Assembly: GCF_006439395.2 (NCBI RefSeq)
Contig: NZ_CP083950.1
Coordinates: forward strand, 3,286,001 to 3,350,000
Length of the DNA stretch: 64,000 nt
DNA from: Mesorhizobium sp. B4-1-4
GTDB taxonomy: Bacteria > Pseudomonadota > Alphaproteobacteria > Rhizobiales > Rhizobiaceae
Direction of reading: 5' to 3'
Position numbers and translations under genes: made by a program. The notes beneath the pieces were generated by a model. The model did no database searches. It saw nothing but the letters and a program-made list of their open reading frames with translations, and was not told the origin of the DNA. Positions 42,456 to 51,421 of this stretch are shown here, one piece after another. How positions within the stretch are numbered: the stretch's first letter is position 1; the number at the start of each line of letters is the position of its first letter.

Positions 42456-43265
42456 GTGTCGGCCGCATCGGCGGTCTTGTGTGGCAAAAGGGTTGGGGTA
42501 ACTACAATGGGCACCACAGTTGGACTGCATAATGCTGCTTCGACAAATCAACCAGAAATTTTGTCGAGCAGTACTAGAAGAGAAAACCAACAGGCAGATA
42601 GACAATGCCTCCTTATTCTGGACGGAAGGGCCTTGGACCGGGAATGTCTGGCATCAGCCCTTGAGGATCACGATCTTGGCATGGCCGTTGCCGCCATGGG
42701 CACCATCGAGGAATGGCGCATAAAGAAGGATGCACACCCTCCTTTAACTGCCATTTTATTTAATGTTGGCGGACGCAAAGTTACCGATAGAAACATCGGA
42801 GATGAGATCAGGTTGATCTCATCAGAATTCAAGTATGTTCCGGTAATACTACTAGCTGACTCGGAAGAACTCGCACAGATACTGACAGCACTTGAATGCG
42901 GTGCTCGCGGATACATCCCAACCTCTGTCGGCATTGATGTCTGCGTCGAAGCTGTCAACCTTGCAGCGGCTGGCGGCATCTTCGTACCGGCCAGCAGTGT
43001 GCTGTCCATGCGGCATCTGATCGATTCAGGCAGCCGCGACACCCGTCCATTGACCACTATGTTCACGCACCGACAAGCTGAAGTGGCTCAGGCGCTTCGG
43101 CGCGGCAAGGCGAATAAAATCATAGCCTTCGAACTGAACTTGCGCGAAAGCACTGTGAAGGTTCACATCCGAAATATCATGAAGAAGCTGAAGGCGACCA
43201 ACAGGACAGAGGTCGCTTACAAGGTCAACGACCTTTTCGGGGAAAGCGCTTCCGCGGCAGAGTGA
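42456..43265 (+). CDS. LuxR-family regulator with a receiver-like domain lacking the phospho-Asp
   Basis: 269 residues from the GTG at 42456 (GAGG five bases upstream); an ATG at 42507 is an alternative. A receiver-like fold runs from about 51 to 165 (CLLILDGRALDRECLASALE, VPVILLADSEELAQILTALE, GARGYIPTS), and a LuxR helix-turn-helix follows (FTHRQAEVAQALRRGKANKI, LRESTVKVHIRNIMKKLKAT). Where the phosphorylated Asp should be, the sequence is ILFNVGG (Asn103), so it is probably not controlled by phosphorylation. Position suggests control of the polysaccharide genes around it. Confidence 0.87.
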   Translation: MSAASAVLCGKRVGVTTMGTTVGLHNAASTNQPEILSSSTRRENQQADRQCLLILDGRALDRECLASALEDHDLGMAVAAMGTIEEWRIKKDAHPPLTAILFNVGGRKVTDRNIGDEIRLISSEFKYVPVILLADSEELAQILTALECGARGYIPTSVGIDVCVEAVNLAAAGGIFVPASSVLSMRHLIDSGSRDTRPLTTMFTHRQAEVAQALRRGKANKIIAFELNLRESTVKVHIRNIMKKLKATNRTEVAYKVNDLFGESASAAE

Positions 43266-43480
43266 TCCTGGTTCAGACGGCCCGCCCTGGGGTTCACCTC
43301 GGCGGACCGTATTTTTCGTGGCTTCTTCACCATTTACCTTTTTTGTGGTTGGTCTCGCGTTCGAGATGAATGCTAGGATTAGCTTCTGATATCCGCCATA
43401 AGTGCTAACCTCCAGCCTTTTGGTGATCGCGAAATTCTGAACCAGACATGTACACTTTACGCGCTGCTGGAGTGTCACAC

Positions 43481-44839
43481 ATGTCTGAACAGAGCCTTTT
43501 TTTTCGCAAGTCCGTCCGGTTGCAAGATCGCGCGCGCCAACTGATCCCGGGTGGCTGCCACACCTACGCGAAGGGCGATGATCAGTATCCCATTCTCGCA
43601 CCGGGCTTCATTGAGCGTGGTCTTGGATGCCATGTCTGGGACGTCGACGGCAACGAGTACATTGAATATGGCATGGGCAACCGTTCCGTCGGGTTGGGGC
43701 ATGCCTACCCGACAGTGTTGAGAGCCGTGGAGGCGGCGCTACCCGGGGGTTCAAATTTCACGCGACCCGCAAGGATCGAAGTCGACTGCGCTGAGACGTT
43801 TGTGGAACATATCGGCGCGCAGATGGTCAAATTCTGCAAAGATGGCTCGCATGCCACTTCCGGCGCCGTGCGCCTTGCTCGCGCCTACACGGGCCGCGAT
43901 CTTGTCGCCTGTTGCGCCGACCATCCATTCTTTTCGACCGACGACTGGTTCATTGGAACCACACCGATGGACGCGGGCATTCCGGAGGTGGTGCGAAATC
44001 TTACCGTCACCTTCCGCTACAACGATATCGCTAGCGTAAAAGATCTGTTCGACACATACCCGGGCAAGCTGGCCGCCTTTATCCTCGAGCCGTCCCGCGG
44101 AGACGATCCAGCAGACGGCTTCCTGCATGAAGTCCAGCGTCTTTGCAGGGAAAAAGGCGCGCTGCTCATCTTCGACGAAATGATTACCGGATTTCGGTGG
44201 CATGCAGCCGGAGCTCAGAAACTCTATGGCATCGAACCGGACCTTATGACGTTCGGCAAAGCGCTTGGGAATGGCTTCTCGGTCTCTGCCCTGGCAGGCA
44301 AGCGTGAATACATGCGGCTTGGTGGCTTGGAGCATACCGACCGACCAAGGGTGTTTCTGCTGTCGACCACGCACGGCGCGGAAACCCATGCGCTTGCGGC
44401 GGCTATCGCGACCATGCGAACGTACCAGACCGAGCCTGTCATCGAGCACCTGCACCTTCAGGGCACAAAGCTTAGGGATGGGATCACGGAAGCTGCCAGA
44501 CGTCACGGCGTGGATGGCCACTTCAAGGTCGTCGGCCGCCCCTGCTGCTTGGCGTTTGCCACGCTCGATCGCGATGGCAAGCCGTCGCAGGCATATCGCT
44601 CCCTTTTCCTTCAAGAAACGATCAAACGCGGAGTGCTCATGCCGTCATTGGTCGTCAGCTATACTCACGACAATGCGGCGATCATGAAGACCATAGAAGC
44701 CGTCGACAGCGCATTGGCGGTGTATGCGCAGGCCCTGGAATCGGGAACGGACCGGCTCTTGATCGGGCGCCCGTCCCAGGTGGTCTTCCGTCGATTTAAC
44801 GAAGGCAACGATGTGCGAATTTCAGCGGCGGCGAGCTAG
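43481..44839 (+). CDS. Class III aminotransferase (glutamate-1-semialdehyde aminomutase-like)
   Basis: 452-residue PLP enzyme. Seen are RLIPGG-type entry (RARQLIPGGCHTYAKGDDQY), VWDVDGNEYIEYGMGNRSVG, LPGGSNFTRPARIEVDCAET, KFCKDGSHATSGAVRLARAY, LLIFDEMITGFRWHAAGAQK and the PLP lysine in MTFGKALGNGFS (about residue 260). Start chosen at 43481 (GGAG eight bases upstream); 43448 is possible. It resembles GSA aminomutase but its place in a polysaccharide locus with a PIG-L deacetylase suggests it aminates a sugar-derived or small acid precursor. Confidence 0.88.
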   Translation: MSEQSLFFRKSVRLQDRARQLIPGGCHTYAKGDDQYPILAPGFIERGLGCHVWDVDGNEYIEYGMGNRSVGLGHAYPTVLRAVEAALPGGSNFTRPARIEVDCAETFVEHIGAQMVKFCKDGSHATSGAVRLARAYTGRDLVACCADHPFFSTDDWFIGTTPMDAGIPEVVRNLTVTFRYNDIASVKDLFDTYPGKLAAFILEPSRGDDPADGFLHEVQRLCREKGALLIFDEMITGFRWHAAGAQKLYGIEPDLMTFGKALGNGFSVSALAGKREYMRLGGLEHTDRPRVFLLSTTHGAETHALAAAIATMRTYQTEPVIEHLHLQGTKLRDGITEAARRHGVDGHFKVVGRPCCLAFATLDRDGKPSQAYRSLFLQETIKRGVLMPSLVVSYTHDNAAIMKTIEAVDSALAVYAQALESGTDRLLIGRPSQVVFRRFNEGNDVRISAAAS

Positions 44840-45153
44840 TCTCTCATATTGCCTGCTAAGGTTGAAGGCAACAAGGCTCGCCTACTTGGCAGGTTTGCCA
44901 TGCGGTCGGATCGACTGAAGCTGCACAGAGCTGGGGTGGAGCTCAGAGATGACGGTTGATCAGCCTCTCATCCGCGGGTTGGGTACCGGCCTGCCGTCTC
45001 TTCGTCTCGGGGCTGTCCTCGGTCTCGCATCGGCTCGCCCAAATAACTAGCGACGGGAGTTCCCCACTGTGGCCCCACCCCCAGCCCTGTGCAGCGGGTT
45101 GGCGCCTGGTTTTGCCTGGGAAGCCCCACCTCCCCGATAAACATCGGCCACTG
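44840..45153. other. Intergenic stretch between convergent genes
   Basis: 314 bases between the aminotransferase and the PIG-L gene, whose ends face each other. I see no gene and no clear terminator; the open frames here are antisense extensions. Confidence 0.4.
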
Positions 45154-45807
45154 CTAGAAAATTCTCGCCTTTCTGACAGTGAACGCCTCAGCGAAATGCT
45201 CCGGCGCCCTGCATTCCATTCCGCGCAATCTCGCAAGCCCAACGAAGGTATCACGGTCGAACCAGTCCTTGGAACGCTGCGTCCCGAAGTGCTCATGGAG
45301 AAGCTCGATCTTGTGTTCCAGGACGTCGGCCGCAAGCGGCACGTATGCATTGGGCTGGCCAAGGTCGCCGTCCCACTTCGGGATCTCATATTCGAGCACG
45401 AGTTGGTCACGAAAGACATTCCAAGTCAGCTGGTTGACCTCCCGATGGTCCTGGTGGGCATCGAGCCTGGCGTGTGTGAACACGACGTCGGGATCGATCC
45501 TTGACCTTACATCAATCAACCAGTGTTTGATCTGTCGACTTTGAACTGGGAAGTAGCTGTCCTCAAAATCCGCGACGTCGACATGGGACGAGTTGGAGCC
45601 TTGAAGGAAAGCCTTGGCCGACGCCCTGGCTTCGGCCGATCGCTGACCGCCGCCGCTCAACACGCACCAATGGACGTGGAGTTTCACTCCCGAAGCAATC
45701 AGGCTGAGAATTGTGCCTCCAGCGCCTATTTCGATGTCGTCGGAGTGGGCTCCAAGGCAGAGGACCGAAAGTTCCTCCCCTCGGCGCGCGAGGCCAAGCC
45801 CCTTCAT
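45154..45807 (-). CDS. PIG-L family deacetylase
   Basis: 217-residue zinc deacetylase of the LmbE/PIG-L family: LSVLCLGAHSDDIEIGAGGT carries the zinc motif (A-H-x-D-D), and VVFTHARLDAHQDHREVNQL the second His pair. It would remove an acyl group from an amino sugar or a sugar nucleotide. Its ATG overlaps the stop of the cytidylyltransferase gene (ATGA), so both belong to one translation-coupled unit, with the C-methyltransferase at the front. Confidence 0.92.
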   Translation of the reverse strand: MKGLGLARRGEELSVLCLGAHSDDIEIGAGGTILSLIASGVKLHVHWCVLSGGGQRSAEARASAKAFLQGSNSSHVDVADFEDSYFPVQSRQIKHWLIDVRSRIDPDVVFTHARLDAHQDHREVNQLTWNVFRDQLVLEYEIPKWDGDLGQPNAYVPLAADVLEHKIELLHEHFGTQRSKDWFDRDTFVGLARLRGMECRAPEHFAEAFTVRKARIF

Positions 45808-46619
45808 GATGCAGCCATCACCATGCTGCGTCTAAGTTTCTCGTCGGTGATCTTGCGATTCCAGGGCATGTCGCCTTTTTCGACCATGTCCTCGAGCGAC
45901 TGCCAATCGCGCAGCGTATCCATCGAACGCCAGAACCCCTCGTGTTTGTAGGCCATGAGCATGTTGTCATCGATCAATCGCTTGAACGGCTCGAGGACGA
46001 GTTCCTCGCCGTCACGCATGTAATCGAAGATCTCAGGCCGGAACACGAAATAGCCACCATTGATCCAGATCTCAGACGTCTCCGTTGTGCGGAACTCCCG
46101 CACACGGCCGTCTTCAGCTATGTCGGCCAAATGATATGTCAGCGGCGCCCGTACAGCGAGAAAGCATCCGATTTTGCCGCTCGACTCGAATTTAGCGATC
46201 ATGTCGCCGAGGTCGACATTGGTCAGCCCATCTGAATAGTTGGCCATGAACATATTCTCGTTCCTGACATGGTCCCTGGCGGCCCAAAGGCGCTCTCCAA
46301 TGTTGCGCCAGATGCCTGTGTCGAGCAGGGTAATGCTCCAGTCCCTGACGATGTCGCCGAGCAGCTTGACGTCCCGGCCGCCCTGCGTGACCACGCAGTC
46401 AGAAAAGGTCTGTGGCTTCGTGTTCAGGAAGAAGTCCTTGATGATGTTGGCCTTGTAGCCCAGACACAGGATAAATTCGTCATGCCCGTAATCGCTGTAC
46501 CACTGCATGACGTGGCGCAGGATGGGCTGATGGCCTAGCGGGATCATCGGTTTCGGTATGCTGTCGGAATAGTCGCGTATCCGTGTCCCGCGGCCACCAC
46601 AGAAAAGCACGACTTTCAT
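45804..46619 (-). CDS. rfbF: Glucose-1-phosphate cytidylyltransferase-like (RfbF)
   Basis: 271-residue sugar nucleotidyltransferase. MKVVLFCGGRGTRIRDYSDS is the nucleotide-binding start, IPKPMIPLGHQPILRHVMQW the next block, followed by the RfbF-like FILCLGYKANIIKDFFLN, WINGGYFVFRPEIFDYM and AYKHEGFWRSMDTLRDW. It would make CDP-glucose (or a related CDP-sugar) from CTP and the sugar 1-phosphate. ATGA overlaps with both neighbours. Confidence 0.88.
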   Translation of the reverse strand: MKVVLFCGGRGTRIRDYSDSIPKPMIPLGHQPILRHVMQWYSDYGHDEFILCLGYKANIIKDFFLNTKPQTFSDCVVTQGGRDVKLLGDIVRDWSITLLDTGIWRNIGERLWAARDHVRNENMFMANYSDGLTNVDLGDMIAKFESSGKIGCFLAVRAPLTYHLADIAEDGRVREFRTTETSEIWINGGYFVFRPEIFDYMRDGEELVLEPFKRLIDDNMLMAYKHEGFWRSMDTLRDWQSLEDMVEKGDMPWNRKITDEKLRRSMVMAAS

Positions 46620-47911
46620 TTCGGTAACTCCGATGGATCGATCACTGTCACGAAAGGAATCGGCACAACGAATTTCGCGCCCCAGCCGGCGGTGTGATGC
46701 ATCTGCCGGATAATCTCGTCCTTCAAGTTCCATGGCAGGATCAATATGTAGTCCGGCTTCGCGTGATCGATCGCGTCGATCGGCTTGATGGGAATGTGCA
46801 TGCCTGGCGTGAAGCGGCCGTGCTTGTAGGGATTTCGGTCGACTGTAAAGTCGAGGAAATCGGGGCCGATTGCGCAGTAGTTGAGTAACGTGTTGCCCTT
46901 ACCAGGCGCGCCATAGCCGCAGATCTTCCTGCCTTCGTTCTTGGCCGAAATCAGGAACGCCAAAAGATCTCGCTTGGCGCGCTGTGCCTTTTGGCCGAAC
47001 GAGGCGTAGGTGGCCATTTCCGTCAATCCGTGCCGCTTTTCTCGATCAAGGACTTGGGCAACACGTTCATTTACACTGCGACCGCTGTCCTCGTTGGCGA
47101 GGTAGACACGAAGCGAGCCGCCATGCGTAGGCAGTTCCTCGACGTCGATGACTCGCATCCGGTGGCGAGCGGCCATCACCTCGATGGTCAGCAATGAGAA
47201 ATATGAAAAATGCTCGTGATAGATGGTGTCGAACTGGTTTTCGGCCATCAGCCGTTCAATATGGGGGAACTCAAGGGTGATGACGCCTTCCGGCTTGAGG
47301 AGGATCTTCATTCCGGCCACGAAGTCGTTGAGGTCCGGCACCTGGGCTAGGACGTTGTTGCCGATGATGAGGTCGGCGCGAAGCCCTTCGGTCACCAGTT
47401 GAAGTGCCAGGCGGACCCCGAAGAAATCGACCCTGGTTGGCACGCCCTTCTCGATCGCTGAGCGCGCAACATTGGCGGCTGGTTCGACACCAAGAACGGG
47501 AACGCCTAGGGGCAAGAAATGCTGAAGCAGGTAGCCATCATTGCTGGCGAGCTCCACCGCCAGGCTGTTGGAACCAAGGCCAAGGCGTTTTGTGATCCCC
47601 TCGCAATAGGCCTTCGCATGAGCTACCCAGCTTGTCGAGAAAGAGGAAAAATAGGCATATTCGCTGAAGATGGAGTCGGGGCTCATATATTCCTTGAGCT
47701 GCACCAGGTAGCACGTATCGCAAACCAGGACGTTCAATGGGTAGTAGCGTTCCATCTCGTCCAGTTGGTCAGCCCGCAGAAAGCTCTCGCAAGGCGGCGA
47801 CATGCCGAGATCGACCAGCTTGTGCCGCAGGCGCGATCCGCAAAGCCTGCAGCCGACATTGCTATGTATCGTATTGTGATCGCGAACGACTTCGACGGCC
47901 TGAATGTTCAT
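46616..47911 (-). CDS. Sugar C-methyltransferase, SAM-dependent
   Basis: 431-residue enzyme with the three-part build of NDP-hexose C-methyltransferases (TylC3/NovU type): an N-terminal zinc domain (CRLCGSRL and CDTCYLV cysteines), a SAM domain (VELASNDGYLLQHFLPLGVP, VLGVEPAANVA), the segment FDTIYHEHFSYFSLLTIEVM with the catalytic Tyr-x-Glu-His, and a C-terminal Rossmann-like part (GYGAPGKGNTLLNYC). It should put a methyl or similar branch on a keto-sugar nucleotide. First gene of the minus-strand unit, divergent from rfbC. Confidence 0.9.
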   Translation of the reverse strand: MNIQAVEVVRDHNTIHSNVGCRLCGSRLRHKLVDLGMSPPCESFLRADQLDEMERYYPLNVLVCDTCYLVQLKEYMSPDSIFSEYAYFSSFSTSWVAHAKAYCEGITKRLGLGSNSLAVELASNDGYLLQHFLPLGVPVLGVEPAANVARSAIEKGVPTRVDFFGVRLALQLVTEGLRADLIIGNNVLAQVPDLNDFVAGMKILLKPEGVITLEFPHIERLMAENQFDTIYHEHFSYFSLLTIEVMAARHRMRVIDVEELPTHGGSLRVYLANEDSGRSVNERVAQVLDREKRHGLTEMATYASFGQKAQRAKRDLLAFLISAKNEGRKICGYGAPGKGNTLLNYCAIGPDFLDFTVDRNPYKHGRFTPGMHIPIKPIDAIDHAKPDYILILPWNLKDEIIRQMHHTAGWGAKFVVPIPFVTVIDPSELPK

Positions 47912-48238
47912 TGTCTGCTCCTTGTCCGCCTACATGGAAGAAAACGGAGACGCTGTGGTCTGACGATGAGCCTGCCGCCCCTGCGCGCTCCCGAGCGTGT
48001 AACTGAAGGCTAAGGCGGAGCGCTTTGGCGTTCGATTTGCCAATGTGTCGGCTGCCTTAATCCTTAAAGGGCAAGCAGATGAGGCTACGGCGCCATTACG
48101 CAGCCGAACGGGTAAGATCGTCGATCCCGCATACCGCTATCGACGAAGCCGCCTAAGGCTTAGGTAGCTCTTCCGGCTGGTGCTTGCGATGCCAGAATTC
48201 CTGTCGGTATTTGCCGACCGAAGGGGCTTGGTGGTGAC
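47912..48238. other. Divergent promoter region, C-methyltransferase / rfbC-like gene
   Basis: 327 bases between two divergent nucleotide-sugar genes, so promoters in both directions are expected. No palindrome of note and no coding frame supported. Confidence 0.4.
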
Positions 48239-48790
48239 ATGCAGTTTACCGAGACGGAGTTGAAAGGTGTTTGGTTGATCGAGCCGACGTCTGTAATCGA
48301 CGACCGCGGATCCTTCACTCGTCTGTTCTGCGAAAAGGAGATGGCCGATTTCGGATTGGCTACGCGCTTTGTCCAGCACAGCAGGGCACATTCGGTAAAA
48401 AAAGGAACGCTGCGGGGATTACATTTCCAGGAGGAACCCTATGCCGAGGTAAAGCTCGTCTCCTGCGTACGCGGCGTAATTTTCGATGTCGTGGTGGACA
48501 TGCGTCCGAACTCGCCGACACGTTACCAGTGGTTGAGCTGCGAGTTGACGCCCGCGAACATGAGGCAGATCTATATTCCCGCCGGATGCGCGCATGGTCT
48601 CCAGACGCTCACGGATGATACCGAGGTCTCGTATCTGATATCGCAGTTCTATACGCCGCACGCGTCGACAGGCCTCCGCTACAACGATCCCGTCTTCTCA
48701 ATAAGCTGGCCTTTGATGCCGACAGCGATGTCGGAAAGGGACAGGACGTGGCCGCTGCTCAAGCAGCGAACCGCCGGCGGGGCACTATAG
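48239..48790 (+). CDS. dTDP-4-dehydrorhamnose 3,5-epimerase-like protein (RfbC family)
   Basis: 183-residue cupin-fold epimerase with the family run DRGSFTRLFCEKEM, QHSRAHSVKKGTLRGLHFQE (the His-Lys-Arg site), VFDVVVDMR-type strand, IYIPAGCAHGLQTLTDDTEV and LRYNDPVFSISWP. There is no rmlA, rmlB or rmlD in the window, so it more likely epimerises the CDP-keto sugar made by its neighbours. Stop codon abuts that of the DUF4910 gene: CTATAG serves as both ends. Confidence 0.9.
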   Translation: MQFTETELKGVWLIEPTSVIDDRGSFTRLFCEKEMADFGLATRFVQHSRAHSVKKGTLRGLHFQEEPYAEVKLVSCVRGVIFDVVVDMRPNSPTRYQWLSCELTPANMRQIYIPAGCAHGLQTLTDDTEVSYLISQFYTPHASTGLRYNDPVFSISWPLMPTAMSERDRTWPLLKQRTAGGAL

Positions 48791-50104
48791 GGGCGCGTCC
48801 AGGAGCCCGTGCTCCGAAAGCAAGGTCGCAGCCGCGGCCAACTCTTTGAACGACAGGCCGGAGCGCTCAGCCATCGCCAAAAGCGAGTGCTGCCCGTCCG
48901 CAAGATTGAGCACCCAGAGCAGGGACATCGAGGTTATGCCCGACGATTTGTGCCCTCCCAAGGCGGCATAAAGACCGCGCCGGCCGAGTTGCGGTTCGCC
49001 CTTGGGGAAGAGATTCAACGGCGTCCAGTCCTCCTCGACGACGTCGATCACGTCATTGAGGATGCGAAATGAATTCTGCAAGCAGTCCGGCCTGAGGAAG
49101 TCGAGGTTGTCAGCCGAAGTATGGTACTCGGGGAAAGTTCCGTGCACGCTACGCTGGAACATGCCGACGGGAAGGTTGAAGCCCGGCGAACAATATTGCC
49201 TTTCATCATAGCCGTAGGGAGAGAAATCCATCAATTTAGCCCCGGGCTCGTGTCGGAGCACATTTGCCATGGCGCGGTCAATGAAGGCGTCGCCTCTGCG
49301 GCTGCGCTTGTATGTCACGCAACCGGCGTCGCCGACGCATGAAAGCACAAGACCGTGGTCGATGAGTTGTGCGCGGGTCTCGTTGCGGGACAGCCATGTC
49401 AGCGCGCCGATCGTGCCCGGAGCAAAGAGGAAACGATAGCTGTATTTGGTCCTCCTAGTCCTGAGCGTCCTCGCGAGGATTGCAAGCAGAGCGAGGCCCG
49501 AACAGTTATCGTTGGCAAGTGACGGATGGCATATGTGGGCCGAAAGGAGGAACTCCCGCTCTGTCTGTCCGCGATGCAGGTATTCGCCATATGTCAAACT
49601 GCCCTCTTTGAGCTCAGCATCGATCTCCACCTGGTAGAATTCGTCGGACATCTCCATCAGATGATTGTGCGCCATGCAGAAACCCCATGTCGGGGAATAG
49701 TAGCTGGTGCGGTATGGGATCGCTTCGGGCTGCTCGGGCAACGTGTAGATATGTGGCCTCAACTCGTTGAGCGGCAGGATGCCTTTGAAGGGCAAGCTGT
49801 AATTGACAACGTGGAGATTGGAATCGGCGAAATCGACGACGGTCCGCCCATCGGGGGCAGTGATCCTGGCCGAGCGGATGTTCCATTCCTTGGGAACAGT
49901 CCAGTCGAACACCTGAGTGCCCGTGGGGACCTCATGCTGTTGCAAGTCAATATGCCCGGACAGCACGTCCAAGGTTTCTCGGACCCCATCGCCCGTAATG
50001 CTTCTGCAAATCGGAAAGAGCCGTCCGGCCAGGTCGTAGATTTCCTGACCGAAGCCGACAGCCGTCGGCGATGAGCCCACCCCGGCAGGATCCACATGTT
50101 CCAT
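48785..50104 (-). CDS. DUF4910 family putative aminopeptidase-like protein
   Basis: 439-residue protein with the DUF4910/DUF2172 architecture: LFPICRSITGDGVRETLDVL at the N-terminus, then a zinc peptidase-like core (LLSAHICHPSLANDNCSGLA; FSPYGYDERQYCSPGFNLPV; FPEYHTSADNLDFL), and a C-terminal winged-helix part ending ATLLSEHGLLDAP. His and Asp metal ligands look present. This family is frequent in polysaccharide clusters and its true substrate is unknown; it may cleave a small amide-linked group. Five bases behind the SDR epimerase gene. Confidence 0.85.
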   Translation of the reverse strand: MEHVDPAGVGSSPTAVGFGQEIYDLAGRLFPICRSITGDGVRETLDVLSGHIDLQQHEVPTGTQVFDWTVPKEWNIRSARITAPDGRTVVDFADSNLHVVNYSLPFKGILPLNELRPHIYTLPEQPEAIPYRTSYYSPTWGFCMAHNHLMEMSDEFYQVEIDAELKEGSLTYGEYLHRGQTEREFLLSAHICHPSLANDNCSGLALLAILARTLRTRRTKYSYRFLFAPGTIGALTWLSRNETRAQLIDHGLVLSCVGDAGCVTYKRSRRGDAFIDRAMANVLRHEPGAKLMDFSPYGYDERQYCSPGFNLPVGMFQRSVHGTFPEYHTSADNLDFLRPDCLQNSFRILNDVIDVVEEDWTPLNLFPKGEPQLGRRGLYAALGGHKSSGITSMSLLWVLNLADGQHSLLAMAERSGLSFKELAAAATLLSEHGLLDAPL

Positions 50105-50109
50105 CTGAA

Positions 50110-51171
50110 CTAGCCCGTCACAACCTCCAGCCTCCTTGAGGCATTGGCGACACGCATGCGCTCGTCCAGAAGTCCGTTGGTCAAAAGGTACCTGATGTGA
50201 CCGATACGCTGGAAGCGCGGCCCTTCGAATTCCTCCGGCGTGACATTCGATTGTCTATAAGCCCGGTAGAGCTGCTCCGCGCCCTTGCGGGCGTCCCACT
50301 GCGGCTTGCAGCTGGGAAGGGCGCGTGCAATTTTCTCGAAGCTTACGCGGTAGGAACGTTTGTCCGGCCCGGCATCCGACGCGTACTCCAGGCGGCAGCC
50401 GGGCACCACGTCGGCGACTATCTCGGCTATGTCGCGAATCCTGTAATTGTGCTCCGTCTGCCCCACATTGAAGGCTTCGTTGTGGATCACATCCCGCCTA
50501 GCCCCGAGCCCGGCGATAAACGCTCTGGAAATATCCTCGATATGGACGATCGGCCGCCACGGCGTCCCATCGGATTTCAGGAGGATCACGCCTTTGGTCA
50601 CCGCCCAGGCGACCAGATTGTTCAGCACGATGTCAAAGCGGAGCCGGGGCGACAGGCCGTAGGCAGTGGCAGGCCGGAAATAGACAGGCGAGAAGTTGCT
50701 GTCGGCCAGTTCGGAAATATCCCGCTCCGAAAGCACCTTGGACCACCCATAGGGAGTGATCGGATTCAGCTCCCCGGTTTCGTCCACCATGTCGTCACCC
50801 GCCTGGCCGTAGTTGCTGCACGACGAGGCGAAGAGAAAGCGTGACACGCCCGCTTCTTTGGCCGCCTTGGCGAAACGAACACTGCCCTTGTGGTTGATCT
50901 CGTAAGTAACGTCCGGATCGAGATTGGAAAGCGGATCATTCGAAAGAGCCGCCAGATGGATGACAGCGTCGAAACCTTCGAGATCGCTCGGGTGCACGTC
51001 CCTCACGTCCCTTTGGATCGAGGGGACGGATGCCCGTTCCCCTCCCGCGGCAAAGGTGCAGCGCCGGTACAAATCAGCGTCATAGCCCGTCACCGAATGC
51101 CCCGCGCGAAGCAGCATCGGCACCATCACCGAGCCGATATAGCCTTGATGGCCGGTCACCATGACTTTCAT
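50110..51171 (-). CDS. NAD-dependent epimerase/dehydratase (extended SDR)
   Basis: 353-residue nucleotide-sugar [23 protein letters not shown] holds GxxGxx[28 protein letters not shown] with the active-site Ser, and [12 protein letters not shown] with Tyr-x-x-x-Lys. C-terminal part [20 protein letters not shown] is typical. It may be a CDP-sugar 4,6-dehydratase/4-ketoreductase; no other dehydratase exists in the locus. The ATG at 51171 gives the standard start; the upstream extension has no family match. Confidence 0.9.
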   Translation of the reverse strand: MKVMVTGHQGYIGSVMVPMLLRAGHSVTGYDADLYRRCTFAAGGERASVPSIQRDVRDVHPSDLEGFDAVIHLAALSNDPLSNLDPDVTYEINHKGSVRFAKAAKEAGVSRFLFASSCSNYGQAGDDMVDETGELNPITPYGWSKVLSERDISELADSNFSPVYFRPATAYGLSPRLRFDIVLNNLVAWAVTKGVILLKSDGTPWRPIVHIEDISRAFIAGLGARRDVIHNEAFNVGQTEHNYRIRDIAEIVADVVPGCRLEYASDAGPDKRSYRVSFEKIARALPSCKPQWDARKGAEQLYRAYRQSNVTPEEFEGPRFQRIGHIRYLLTNGLLDERMRVANASRRLEVVTG

Positions 51172-51421
51172 CGTGCACCCCTCTAAATTTGGATTGATTG
51201 CCCGGAGGCTAACCGGGCGCAAAAGGCTGCGCGAGAACGCCAATAGGCGGTCAGAATGCCCTGTTGGAGGAGGCGTAACCGTTTGCTACTTCTTTCGTGG
51301 AGGTCCAGGCTCAGCCTTTCGATGGTGATCTGGCGGCGCGGGCCCCAAGTTCGTGGCAACTGGCAGAAGGCAAGCGACTTGCGATGATCCCGCCCGCCGT
51401 AAACCAGCGGTGTTGCCTTGA

